A DNA stretch of 63,382 nucleotides from an uncultured Muribaculaceae bacterium. GTDB lineage: Bacteria > Bacteroidota > Bacteroidia > Bacteroidales > Muribaculaceae. The notes beneath the pieces are model-generated. The model saw only the letters and a list, made by a program, of their open reading frames with translations, was not told the origin of the DNA and did no database searches. Shown in pieces: positions 43,501-51,541 of this stretch. The stretch is from assembly GCA_910578805.1 (NCBI GenBank), contig CAJTRS010000007.1:2844-66225 (forward strand), read 5' to 3'. Position 1 is the first letter of the stretch, and every line of letters starts with the position of its first letter. A program made the translations under genes and the position numbers.

Positions 43501-45119
43501 GCTTTCAGGTCTATGTCACGGGCATCAATATTGAGCGCAAGCGACTTATCCTTACCGGCCACATCGGCCGAAGCCACCGCATCAATGTCCAGCCCCGGAT
43601 TAGCCACACTTACCGATGCGGCATATTCTCCTGCACGGGCGTCGATATGGGCGGTGATATCATGGTATTCCCTATCGCGATAAACTATACGCTGTATCTC
43701 AACACCGGCCGACCCGCTTACCTTTCCGTCACGCAACTCTCCGTCACAGTCCACACGCGCATCGACATATCCTATAGCCGACAAGGCGTTGGGTATGCCA
43801 GCAAACAAGTCATATCCGCTAAAACCCTCAAGCACGGAACTGCCGGCAAAATGCAACGCGCCGGCACCCGTACGGCTATACTCCATATCTATGTTCACAT
43901 TACCGGGAGTTGACATGAGCACCGACTTTACCGAACCGTCGGCAAGCGATCCGGATACATCTGACCTAATCCGGGCCATACCGAGATTTGACAGCATGAC
44001 CGCTCCGGCTTCAGATACATATGTCAAACCGGCCAACAAAGGATTTAGCTTAACACCGTTGAACCGGGCCTCCACCCCTTTGAAATCAAAAGTCATATCA
44101 GACGGAACCGTCACATCTCTGACATAACCGGAGGCATGGAAATCCAGCATGTCCGACGAACGCACCGACAGATTCCGCACCCGCAGGTCACTGATTTCGC
44201 CATTTATATCCAGCTCTATGTCAAGCGGTATATCCAGTTGCTTCAACACAGGCAGAAAAGCGGCCATATCCGAGGGATTGACATAACTTCCCGGCAGCAT
44301 TGCGATACTCACCGGCATATCGGATAAGTCTGTCTTCAGTGCTTCAAACGACGGATATGAGAAATCCATATCGGCAAACGTAACACGAGTAGATGGCAGT
44401 TTGAGTGTGAGACCTCTCACCGAAGCCGCGGAATCCGACACATGAAAGTCACCCGAAAGATTCTCCACCTCGAAACCCGAACGCTCCTTAAGCGCAAAAC
44501 GGCGCAACACCACACTGAAATCATCGTTTTTTATGGCAGGCAGCTGAATGTCGGCATTCACCGCATAGACATCTAAATGATTGGCGTCAAAGCGGCCATC
44601 GACGGCACACTGAACCGAACGCACATTGTAGCTCACAGCCGATGTCCGCAACACCACGGTATTGATCCTGAAATCAAATCTTGAAGGAGGCTTGTTCTTA
44701 TCCTTTGACGACAAAGCATCTATGACCGACTGTATATTAAGAGGGCTTTCGGGAGTATCTCGATATATGTCGGCTTTCAAGCCTATGAGTTCGGCATATG
44801 TAAGCTCCACACGGTCCTTGAACAGGAAACTGAAAAAATTAATTCCCGCCCCGAGCTTACGCACACTCAGTGCCGTGGCACCAAAGCCATCGTCAACGGA
44901 AACACCATAGAGCATGATGCGATTGAACGGCGTGATGGAAATATGCTCTATAGACACATCTGTAGTGAGTAAATCCGACAGCTCGCGCTCCGCGGCAGTG
45001 CGGATCGCATTCTGCACCGAAGGCAATGACAACGCCACATACAGAGCCGCAGGCACTGCAAAAACAAGCACCAGCAACGTCACTATCATTGTACGTATCG
45101 TCTTATAAACCCACTTCAT
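40548..45119 (-). CDS. tamB: TamB-like translocation and assembly module protein
   Basis: The 1,523-residue protein has a single N-terminal membrane helix (about 10-32), an AsmA-like region (35-300), a long array of beta strands (350-1,150) and the C-terminal TamB (DUF490) domain, with GRLFGNGSVNINGE, NTEEMMNRQIIYLLALNRF and DFDIEYLLNRSG. TamB-like proteins bridge inner and outer membranes and move lipids or help insert outer-membrane proteins. No TamA gene is adjacent. priA ends 47 bp upstream, so the gene may belong to a NUDIX-priA-tamB transcript. Length is within the range for the phylum. Confidence 0.9.
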   Translation of the reverse strand: MKWVYKTIRTMIVTLLVLVFAVPAALYVALSLPSVQNAIRTAAERELSDLLTTDVSIEHISITPFNRIMLYGVSVDDGFGATALSVRKLGAGINFFSFLFKDRVELTYAELIGLKADIYRDTPESPLNIQSVIDALSSKDKNKPPSRFDFRINTVVLRTSAVSYNVRSVQCAVDGRFDANHLDVYAVNADIQLPAIKNDDFSVVLRRFALKERSGFEVENLSGDFHVSDSAASVRGLTLKLPSTRVTFADMDFSYPSFEALKTDLSDMPVSIAMLPGSYVNPSDMAAFLPVLKQLDIPLDIELDINGEISDLRVRNLSVRSSDMLDFHASGYVRDVTVPSDMTFDFKGVEARFNGVKLNPLLAGLTYVSEAGAVMLSNLGMARIRSDVSGSLADGSVKSVLMSTPGNVNIDMEYSRTGAGALHFAGSSVLEGFSGYDLFAGIPNALSAIGYVDARVDCDGELRDGKVSGSAGVEIQRIVYRDREYHDITAHIDARAGEYAASVSVANPGLDIDAVASADVAGKDKSLALNIDARDIDLKALTGKGRFDTLSLKADIDLSGRDADHVEGHVNVSDFSLHGIDGKSMDIRHARIDSRRLGEDTEVTLQSDVADGRITGRYHSATLAKVCGSLMADLLPGLTGTEPISPDDRFWKSEKSVNELAFGVTVKDISPFEAVAKMPVRVIYPVELSGALSSKQRTLSVDVSAPFLQQGNKLIEGTALKVDINGVSDMNPQGYGHLSFNTVMPTKKGPMTLHTSAYALNDRIDTRVDFKVARERNFGGELNLSAQFSHDEDRKLRTELFVNPGQLVFNDTVWNVASSKVTVAGKDITVEDFNIGRPGQYVAIAGRSTSADSDSIAVTLRDVNLDYVFETLDISNVTFGGNATGMLYAKQVLTPMPVAYTPGLDVRRLSYNGSLLGDAVIESRWVAPRKTVALDVTINQADGRTSYVNGRIMPAVDSLDLRFETDRIPIGFIKPFMSAFATDVSGYATGNARLWGTFKLVDMVGMLYGEDIKLTLGFTNTSYTTTDTVLFTPGRISIDDFTLHDAYGHTAKLNGWLAHKYFKEPSFNFSITDASDFLVYDVKEQKDQAWYGRLFGNGSVNINGEPGIVNIGADMSTAPGSAFTFVLSDALNAQNYNFITFRDRNQAYKDSIAAINAPPAIVRELKERMASASDDGPPSVYSMNFAIDVNPQALMTLVMDPVAGDRIKAYGRGNMRLAYDSRNEDLWLNGTYTVERGSYNFTLQDIIIKEFNITDGSSIAFHGDPYSAQLDINATYALNANLTDLDESFSADKDLNRTNVPVQAVLKVNGDMRQPEIGYDLNFPTLSQDVYRKVRSIVNTEEMMNRQIIYLLALNRFYTPDYMQATRGNELVSVASSTISSQLGSMLGQLSDNWVISPNFRSDRGDFSDVEVDLALSSHLLNNRLLLNGNFGYRDKTLNNNSFIGDFDIEYLLNRSGTIRLKAYNRYNDQNYYVKSALTTQGVGIVFKRDFDSFLSFLRPWLRKRQKSRESGSSQPDSVSVGR

Positions 45120-45166
45120 CGGTCACAGAGCATAAAGTATGGAATGCGAATTTAGTGAAAAAACCG

Positions 45167-47644
45167 CTAATACGGGTCAACATCATAATAGACTATCACA
45201 CTTTTTGCCGCCTGAATGCGCGCACGGTGCATATCTTCCAATGTCTCGCGAAGTATGCCCTTGACTTTGACCATAGAAGCATTAAGCTCCACTTTCAGCA
45301 TGATTTTGCGTATGTAAAGAGCCTGCACACGGCTCACCTGCGGTTCTTCAGGACCAAACACCCTGTTGCCGAACAGCTCTCTGAGCCGGCAGCCATATGC
45401 CGCCGAGATTTCTTCAAGCGTGCCACGGTCGCGGTGCTTGATATATATGTTGATAATGCGAGTAAACGGCGGATAATTGAAACGCCTGCGCTCTGCAAGC
45501 TCGCTTTCATAGAAACCCTTGTAGTCATGAGCCAATATAAACGGCATCATGGGGTGGGAGGGCTGCATGGTCTGAATCACCACAAGACCGCGCTTGTCAC
45601 GGCGTCCGGCACGCCCGGCCACCTGTGATATCATGTTGAAGGCCCGCTCGCCGGCCCTGAAGTCAGGCTGATTTATCAGTGCGTCGGAATTGACAATGGC
45701 CACCACGCTCACGCGGTCAAAGTCAAGCCCTTTGGTAACCATCTGCGTGCCCACCAGTATCCGGGCTTTGCCTGACGAAAATTCGTTTATAATATTTTCA
45801 TAGCCGTCCTTATTGCGTGTGGTATCAAGGTCCATGCGCAGCACAGTGGCTCCGCCGAATGCCTGTTCCACCTCGTCCTCCATACGTTCCGTGCCGTAAC
45901 CGTATATCTCTATGGCCGGCTCCTTACACGACGGGCACACCACCGGAAGCGGATAAGGTGTTCCGCAATAATGACACACCAATCGGTCGATACGCTTGTG
46001 GTAGGTCAGCGACACATCGCAATACTCACATTTCGGCGTCCATGCGCACTGCTTGCACACCGCCACCGGGGCATATCCCCTACGGTTGAGGAACAATATG
46101 GCCTGTTCTCCGGCGTCAACGGCTTTCTTTACCAGATCAACTGTACGGACTGCCAGCGCACCTTTCATAGCTCCCGACTTACGCGCATGCGACATATCCA
46201 CCAGCTCTATTTCCGGAAGCTGCACTCCGGAGTACCGCTCCGAAAGGGTCACCAGTCCGTAACGCCCTTCCTGAGCTTTGTAATATGTGTCGATAGCCGG
46301 AGTGGCACTGCCGAGAAGAGTCTTTGCACCGTGCATGCGCGCAAGCATCATGGCTGTGTCACGACCGTTGTATCGCGGCGCAGGGTCCTGCTGCTTGTAA
46401 CTCGTCTCATGCTCCTCGTCTATAATCACCATGCCAAGATCATAAAATGGGAGAAATATGGCCGAACGGGCTCCTATCACCACCACAGGCTCTTTCGAAT
46501 CGAGCACCTTGCGCCATATATCCACCCGCTCGTTATCGGAAAACTTAGAGTGGTATATGACCACTTTATCACCGAACACCCGCTGAAGCCGCCCGGTAAG
46601 CTGAGTGGTCAGGGCTATCTCGGGCACAAGGTAAAGCACCTGCCGGCCACGGCGCATCACATCAGCCATCAGATGGATATAAATCTCCGTCTTGCCGCTT
46701 GAAGTTACCCCGTGGAGAAGAGTCACATCTCTGTCTATCCATGATTTATGTATGGAATCGAGAGCCGCGGCCTGAGCCTCGCTCAACTGCGGCAGCCGGC
46801 CGTCGGAATGCCCGTTGTGACAAAACCGGTTGATCTCCTTGCGATAAATCTCCACCAGACCTTTGCGTGCAAGCTCACTGACCACAGGGCGTGTAAGCCC
46901 CGTGCGTTCGAGCAGAGCTGCCATAGGCACTTCAGCCAACGGCGTATTCCGGCGCATGAACCCGGACATCTCTATAAGCGCCATCAAAGCCTGTTCCTGC
47001 TTCCGGGCACGGCTCACGGCTCCAAATGCACTATGAAGAGCCTCGCTGTCATCGCGTTCCACAGCCATGCGCACATACTGCACTTTTCTTGAAGTATATC
47101 GCTCGACAAGTTTTTCAGAAATTATGACCAGTCCTTTGTCGAGCATCTTCACCGCCAAACCATTGACATCGGCCAGACCGGTGGCTTTCTCTATATCGGC
47201 CACCGACATTCGGCGCGAGGCATGTTCGAGACACTGAACCACTATCGATTCCCTCTCGGACATACCGGCATCAGTATTCTCGCCATAATCGGGACTGAGT
47301 TCGATGAATGTCTCGCTCTCCACCTTGAGACCTGCCGGAAGAGCGGCTTTCATGACATCGCCGATGGCACACAGATAGTAGTCCGACACCCACTGCCACA
47401 ACTGCATCTGCGGTCTGCGCAATATCGGCTTTTCGTCCAGAGCCATCACAATCTCTTTCACCTCGAAATCATGGCCGGGCGCCTCATTGGTCAGAGCCGT
47501 CACTATGGCCGTGTAGAATTTCTTGCGTCCGAACGGCACTATCACCCTGTGACCTACCTTTACAGTGGCCGACACAGCCTGCGGCACCGCATAGGTGAAT
47601 GTGGTGTTCAGGGGAAGAGGTAACACTACTTCGGCGTAGAGCAT
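45167..47644 (-). CDS. priA: Primosomal protein N' (replication restart helicase)
   Basis: PriA recognises stalled forks and reloads the replicative helicase. The 825-residue protein has the N-terminal DNA-binding domain (YAEVVLPLPLNTTFTY), Walker A GVTSSGKTEIY, the DEEH box (IDEEHETSYKQ) and the zinc-binding cysteines CKQC, CEYC, CHYC and CPSC. The helicase motifs QMVTKGLDF and QVAGRAGR follow. It overlaps the NUDIX gene by one base (TGATG). All catalytic residues appear intact. Confidence 0.96.
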   Translation of the reverse strand: MLYAEVVLPLPLNTTFTYAVPQAVSATVKVGHRVIVPFGRKKFYTAIVTALTNEAPGHDFEVKEIVMALDEKPILRRPQMQLWQWVSDYYLCAIGDVMKAALPAGLKVESETFIELSPDYGENTDAGMSERESIVVQCLEHASRRMSVADIEKATGLADVNGLAVKMLDKGLVIISEKLVERYTSRKVQYVRMAVERDDSEALHSAFGAVSRARKQEQALMALIEMSGFMRRNTPLAEVPMAALLERTGLTRPVVSELARKGLVEIYRKEINRFCHNGHSDGRLPQLSEAQAAALDSIHKSWIDRDVTLLHGVTSSGKTEIYIHLMADVMRRGRQVLYLVPEIALTTQLTGRLQRVFGDKVVIYHSKFSDNERVDIWRKVLDSKEPVVVIGARSAIFLPFYDLGMVIIDEEHETSYKQQDPAPRYNGRDTAMMLARMHGAKTLLGSATPAIDTYYKAQEGRYGLVTLSERYSGVQLPEIELVDMSHARKSGAMKGALAVRTVDLVKKAVDAGEQAILFLNRRGYAPVAVCKQCAWTPKCEYCDVSLTYHKRIDRLVCHYCGTPYPLPVVCPSCKEPAIEIYGYGTERMEDEVEQAFGGATVLRMDLDTTRNKDGYENIINEFSSGKARILVGTQMVTKGLDFDRVSVVAIVNSDALINQPDFRAGERAFNMISQVAGRAGRRDKRGLVVIQTMQPSHPMMPFILAHDYKGFYESELAERRRFNYPPFTRIINIYIKHRDRGTLEEISAAYGCRLRELFGNRVFGPEEPQVSRVQALYIRKIMLKVELNASMVKVKGILRETLEDMHRARIQAAKSVIVYYDVDPY

Positions 47645-48210
47645 CAGGGATTTTCGTGACTGTTAAGATAAAAATACCTCCACAGAGGTGCAAGCATGAG
47701 CGATTGCTTCATCTGATCGCTTTTCATAAAGTCCAGAAGTTCATCGCGGCTCATTGTGAGCACTTCTATACTCTCGGTGGGATCAAGGTGTTGGCTCCCT
47801 GTAGGTTCCACACCGACAGCCAGATAACAATAAGTCAGATTATCTGTAGTCGATGGATTTCCGCTGATCACACACTGAAGAGACCACCGGCCGCCTGTAT
47901 AACCCGTTTCCTCGAGCAACTCACGGCGGGCGGCATCTATAGGCTCTTCGCCATCTTCCACCACGCCGGCACACAATTCGGTGCTCATCACTCCAAGTCC
48001 GTGACGATACTGGCGCACCATCACAAACCGGTCATCGGCCGTAACTGCTATGACATTGACCCACGAGGGATATTCCAGCACATAAAATTCGGGATTTATA
48101 CGTCCGTCGGGCAACCTCAGCACATCTTTACGTGCCGTAAGCCACGGACGGCGTATGATATATTCGCTTGACAGCACTGACCACTGCCGTTCATCTTCAT
48201 TCTTTGCCAT
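47644..48210 (-). CDS. NUDIX hydrolase (ADP-sugar pyrophosphatase-like)
   Basis: The 188-residue protein contains the Nudix box as GVVEDGEEPIDAARRELLEE followed by TGY, matching Gx5Ex7REUxEExGU. The fold around it (VNVIAVTADDRFVMVRQYR) is of the ADP-ribose pyrophosphatase group, so it probably cleans up ADP-ribose or ADP-sugars. It is the first gene before priA and tamB. Its candidate -7 box ends only 4 nt before the ATG, so the mRNA may start at or next to the initiation codon. Confidence 0.88.
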   Translation of the reverse strand: MAKNEDERQWSVLSSEYIIRRPWLTARKDVLRLPDGRINPEFYVLEYPSWVNVIAVTADDRFVMVRQYRHGLGVMSTELCAGVVEDGEEPIDAARRELLEETGYTGGRWSLQCVISGNPSTTDNLTYCYLAVGVEPTGSQHLDPTESIEVLTMSRDELLDFMKSDQMKQSLMLAPLWRYFYLNSHENP

Positions 48211-48214
48211 AATG

Positions 48215-48222
48215 CAAATTTA
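48215..48222 (-). promoter_or_regulatory. Candidate -7 element of the NUDIX-priA-tamB operon
   Basis: TAAATTTG followed by CATT and then the ATG. No -33 element at the exact spacing (TTTC at 17 bp). If it works, the transcript is leaderless or nearly so. Confidence 0.4.
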
Positions 48223-48267
48223 CGCATTTTTCCACACTTGAAATTCCGGAATTACGATTTTTTTGCG

Positions 48268-48275
48268 TAAGTTTG
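48268..48275 (+). promoter_or_regulatory. Candidate -7 element of galM
   Basis: TAAGTTTG followed by C, 27 bp before the galM start. No TTG at the expected upstream distance. The wider string GCGTAAGTTTGC also occurs at the polyprenyl synthase promoter. Confidence 0.45.
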
Positions 48276-48302
48276 CCCTGAATTAATCACCTTTTTTATA
48301 GC

Positions 48303-49346
48303 ATGAAAATCGAATCAAGCACTGTGGCTTCGCCCAAGGGCGACATCACACTCTACACACTTACAAATGCAGGAGGCGCGCAGGTCACACTGTCATCGCT
48401 CGGAGCAGGCATAGTAAGCGTCATAGTTCCAGACTCACACGGAGTGATGGAGGACGTGGCCTTGGGTTATGCCGATCCTGCCGATTATTTTTATGATGGT
48501 CCTTGTGCCGGAAAAGTTCCCGGACGATACGCCAACCGCATAGCCCGCGGACACCTTGTGGTTGACGGCCGCGAATACCGTCTCGCCATCAACAACGGTC
48601 CCAACGCACTGCACGGAGGTCCCGAAGGGTTCCAGAACCGAATATGGGACAGTGCCGTAGAGGGCGATGAAGTGGTGTTTACCCGAACAAGTCCCGACGG
48701 TGAAGAGAACTATCCCGGCACCGTGAAAGCCGAAGCAAGGTACAGTTGGAGCGATGACTGCACACTGACCCTGCAACTACGCGCCGTGACCGATGCCCCC
48801 ACGGTGGTGAGCCTCACCAACCACTGCTACTGGAATCTTGACGGACACAATGCCGGATCGGTGCTCGGCCACAGACTCTGGCTCGGCTGTTCACGCTATC
48901 TTCCCACCGACGACACCCTTATCCCCACCGGAGAAATGGCTCCGGTGACCGGCACTCCCATGGACTTCACCGAACCGAAAACCATAGGGAGCGACATAAA
49001 AGCCGACTTCCCCGCGCTCGTTTACGGCAAAGGCTACGACAACTGCTGGGTAATAGACAATTACACCAAAGGACAGGTGCGCCACGTGGCCACACTTGAA
49101 TCTGAAAAATCCGGACGCATACTTGAAGTTTCCACCTCTCAGCCTGCCGCACAGATATATACCGGCAACTGGCTCGCCAGATCACCGGCCAACAAATGCG
49201 GCCGCAGCTACGACGATTATGACGGTGTGGCCATAGAATGCCAGTCAATGCCCGATTCACCCAATCATGCCGACTTCCCCACCACCCAGCTTTATCCCGG
49301 AGAAGTCTATGACCGCACGATAGAGTTCCGGTTCAAAAACAAATAA
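48303..49346 (+). CDS. galM: Aldose 1-epimerase (galactose mutarotase)
   Basis: GalM interconverts alpha and beta anomers of galactose and glucose. The 347-residue protein has GRYANRIARG (substrate Arg), NGPNALHGG with the first active-site His, LTNHCYWNLDG with the catalytic His and IECQSMPDSPNH with the catalytic Glu. No signal peptide. The nucleotidyltransferase gene begins 34 bp after its stop, suggesting a sugar-activation pair. Confidence 0.93.
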   Translation: MKIESSTVASPKGDITLYTLTNAGGAQVTLSSLGAGIVSVIVPDSHGVMEDVALGYADPADYFYDGPCAGKVPGRYANRIARGHLVVDGREYRLAINNGPNALHGGPEGFQNRIWDSAVEGDEVVFTRTSPDGEENYPGTVKAEARYSWSDDCTLTLQLRAVTDAPTVVSLTNHCYWNLDGHNAGSVLGHRLWLGCSRYLPTDDTLIPTGEMAPVTGTPMDFTEPKTIGSDIKADFPALVYGKGYDNCWVIDNYTKGQVRHVATLESEKSGRILEVSTSQPAAQIYTGNWLARSPANKCGRSYDDYDGVAIECQSMPDSPNHADFPTTQLYPGEVYDRTIEFRFKNK

Positions 49347-49380
49347 TAAAACCAATCAACACATAATATAACTAACATAT

Positions 49381-50286
49381 ATGAAACCTACACTTTTCAT
49401 ACTCGCTGCCGGTATGGGCAGCCGTTACGGAGGTCTCAAACAGCTTGACGGTCTGGGCCCCCACGGAGAAACCATAATGGACTATTCCGTTTATGATGCC
49501 GTGAAATCAGGCTTCGGCAAAATCGTGTTTGTGATCCGCAAAGACTTCGAACAGGATTTCCGTGAAAAAATCCTCTCGAAATACGAAGGCCATGTGCCTG
49601 TGGAAGTCGTGTTCCAGTCCATCGACGCCCTCCCCGAAGGATACACCTGCCCGGCTGACCGCACCAAACCCTGGGGCACCAATCATGCCGTGCTCATGGG
49701 CAAAGACGCCATAAAGGAACCGTTTGCCGTGATCAATGCCGATGATTTCTATGGCCGCGACGCATTTGAAGTCATAGCCAAAGAACTTTCACGCGAGCAT
49801 GACCGCAAGGGTGACTACTGCATGGTGGGATTCCGTGTGGGCAACACCATGACCGAAAACGGCTCGGTGGCACGCGGTGTGTGCTCCACTTCGGCCGACG
49901 GCCTGCTCACCGGAGTGGTGGAACGCACAGCCATAAGCTATGACAAGAACCACAACATAGTGTTCACAGATGAAAACGGCGTTGAACAGACATTAGCCCC
50001 CGAGACCCCCGTGTCCATGAACCTTTGGGGCTTCACACCCGATTATTTCGACTACAGCGAACGCGAATTCAAGAAATTCCTTGACCAAGACATCGACACC
50101 CCCAAAGCCGAATTCTTCATACCTCTGTGTATCGACGCACTGATCAAGAATGGCGAAGCCACTGTGAAAGTACTTGACACCGACTCCAAGTGGTTTGGCG
50201 TGACATACGCCGCCGACCGTCCCGGTGTAGTGGAAAAATTCGCCGAGTTACACACATCGGGAGAATATCCCGAAAAACTCTTCTGA
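49381..50286 (+). CDS. Sugar-1-phosphate nucleotidyltransferase-like protein
   Basis: The 301-residue protein starts with LAAGMGSRYGGLKQL, the nucleotide-binding loop of the NTP-transferase family. NADDFYG carries the metal-binding Asp, and SMNLWGF lies in the substrate domain. It should join an NTP to a sugar phosphate or related small molecule. The exact sugar is unknown. It follows galM and ends before a good terminator. Related Bacteroidales proteins are usually annotated only as nucleotidyltransferase. Confidence 0.82.
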   Translation: MKPTLFILAAGMGSRYGGLKQLDGLGPHGETIMDYSVYDAVKSGFGKIVFVIRKDFEQDFREKILSKYEGHVPVEVVFQSIDALPEGYTCPADRTKPWGTNHAVLMGKDAIKEPFAVINADDFYGRDAFEVIAKELSREHDRKGDYCMVGFRVGNTMTENGSVARGVCSTSADGLLTGVVERTAISYDKNHNIVFTDENGVEQTLAPETPVSMNLWGFTPDYFDYSEREFKKFLDQDIDTPKAEFFIPLCIDALIKNGEATVKVLDTDSKWFGVTYAADRPGVVEKFAELHTSGEYPEKLF

Positions 50287-50316
50287 GAAGCGCTCAGATA
50301 AAACCGATACAGCTAC

Positions 50317-50352
50317 ACAAGCTGCGGCCTGAACTATCAGACCGCAGCTTGT
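50317..50352 (+). terminator. Terminator of the galM operon
   Basis: Arms ACAAGCTGCGG and CCGCAGCTTGT plus an inner CTGA/TCAG pairing (one mismatch) are followed by CTTATTCTT. Confidence 0.75.
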
Positions 50353-50359
50353 CTTATTC

Positions 50360-50390
50360 TTGGCTATGTGGGCGAGATTAGCTATCTTTG
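50360..50390 (+). promoter_or_regulatory. Promoter of tgt placed for a leaderless transcript
   Basis: TTG, 20 bp, then TATCTTTG followed by CGGC and the tgt ATG at 50395. With the usual 4-7 nt from this box to the start point, transcription would begin at or within a few bases of the ATG. Confidence 0.7.
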
Positions 50391-50394
50391 CGGC

Positions 50395-51525
50395 ATGGAT
50401 TTCAAACTTCAAGCCACAGTTCAGGGCTCAAACGCCCGCGCAGGGGAGATCTCTACCGACCACGGCAAGATCGAGACCCCGATATTCATGCCCGTAGGAA
50501 CCCTCGGCAGTGTCAAGGGTGTGCATCAGCATGAACTGAGCGATGACATAAAAGCCCAGATAATTCTCGGCAACACGTATCATCTGTATCTGCGGCCGGG
50601 AATGGATATACTGCACCGGGCCGGCGGACTCCATAAGTTCAACGGCTGGGACCGTCCGATACTCACTGACAGCGGCGGTTTTCAGGTATTTTCCCTTTCA
50701 GCCAACCGTAAACTCACCGAAGAGGGAGCACAGTTCCGATCGCACATCGATGGATCAAAGCATCTGTTCACACCCGAAGGAGTGGTGGATATAGAGCGGA
50801 TAATAGGAGCCGACATAATGATGGCGCTTGACGAATGCCCTCCCGGCATGGCCGAATACAGCTACGCCAAACGCTCCTTGGGTCTGACCCACCGGTGGCT
50901 GGAACGCGGCTGGAAACGATATAAGGAGACCGAAGGCCTTTACGGATATTCACAGGCTTATTTCCCGATCGTGCAGGGAGTAAAATATCCCGACCTGCGT
51001 CGTGAATCGGCCAAATTCGTGGCCGATTTCGGTGCCGACGGAAATGCTATAGGCGGACTTGCCGTGGGCGAACCCACCGAGGTAATGTATGAGATGATCG
51101 AAGTGGTCAACGACATACTTCCCGCCGACAAACCGCGTTATCTGATGGGCGTAGGCACACCTGCCAACATACTTGAAGCCATAGACCGCGGAGTGGATAT
51201 GATGGACTGCGTGATGCCCACCCGCAACGGACGCAACGGCATGCTGTTCACAGCCCACGGCATCATGAACATGCGCAACAAGAAGTGGGCCGACGACTTC
51301 TCCCCCATTCAGGAGGACGGCCCGAGCTATGTGGACCGCGTTTACTCCAAAGCTTACCTGCGTCACCTGTTCATATCTCAGGAACTTTTGGCCATGCAGA
51401 TTGCCTCCATACACAATCTGGCATTCTATCTGTGGCTTGTGGGTGAGGCGCGCCGCCACATTATAGCCGGCGACTTCCCCGTATGGAAAGCCGACATGGT
51501 GGAGCGTGTGACCCGCCGACTCTGA
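50395..51525 (+). CDS. tgt: Queuine tRNA-ribosyltransferase
   Basis: Tgt exchanges guanine 34 for the queuine precursor in tRNAs with GUN anticodons. The 376-residue protein has IETPIFMPVGT, LTDSGGFQVFSL with the first catalytic Asp, GGLAVGE and VMPTRNGRNG around the second catalytic Asp of MDCVMP. The zinc-binding cysteines of the usual C-terminal site (CxC-x2-C) are not apparent in the segment after LFTAHGIMN (there is no CSC motif), which is worth noting. The ATG at 50395 matches the family start; an upstream frame begins inside the promoter. The LptF/G gene follows by 16 bp. Confidence 0.95.
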   Translation: MDFKLQATVQGSNARAGEISTDHGKIETPIFMPVGTLGSVKGVHQHELSDDIKAQIILGNTYHLYLRPGMDILHRAGGLHKFNGWDRPILTDSGGFQVFSLSANRKLTEEGAQFRSHIDGSKHLFTPEGVVDIERIIGADIMMALDECPPGMAEYSYAKRSLGLTHRWLERGWKRYKETEGLYGYSQAYFPIVQGVKYPDLRRESAKFVADFGADGNAIGGLAVGEPTEVMYEMIEVVNDILPADKPRYLMGVGTPANILEAIDRGVDMMDCVMPTRNGRNGMLFTAHGIMNMRNKKWADDFSPIQEDGPSYVDRVYSKAYLRHLFISQELLAMQIASIHNLAFYLWLVGEARRHIIAGDFPVWKADMVERVTRRL

Positions 51526-51541
51526 CACACCCTCCTCCCAA

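Noticed and set aside
43263..43913. 216-residue plus-strand frame inside tamB
   Set aside because: Antisense of a continuous TamB-like protein; no start context or domain.
45026..45628. 200-residue plus-strand frame at the tamB-priA junction
   Set aside because: Antisense to the end of priA and the start of tamB, with no recognisable domain.
47599..48171. 190-residue plus-strand frame opposite the NUDIX gene
   Set aside because: Shadow of the NUDIX gene, whose Nudix box is complete.
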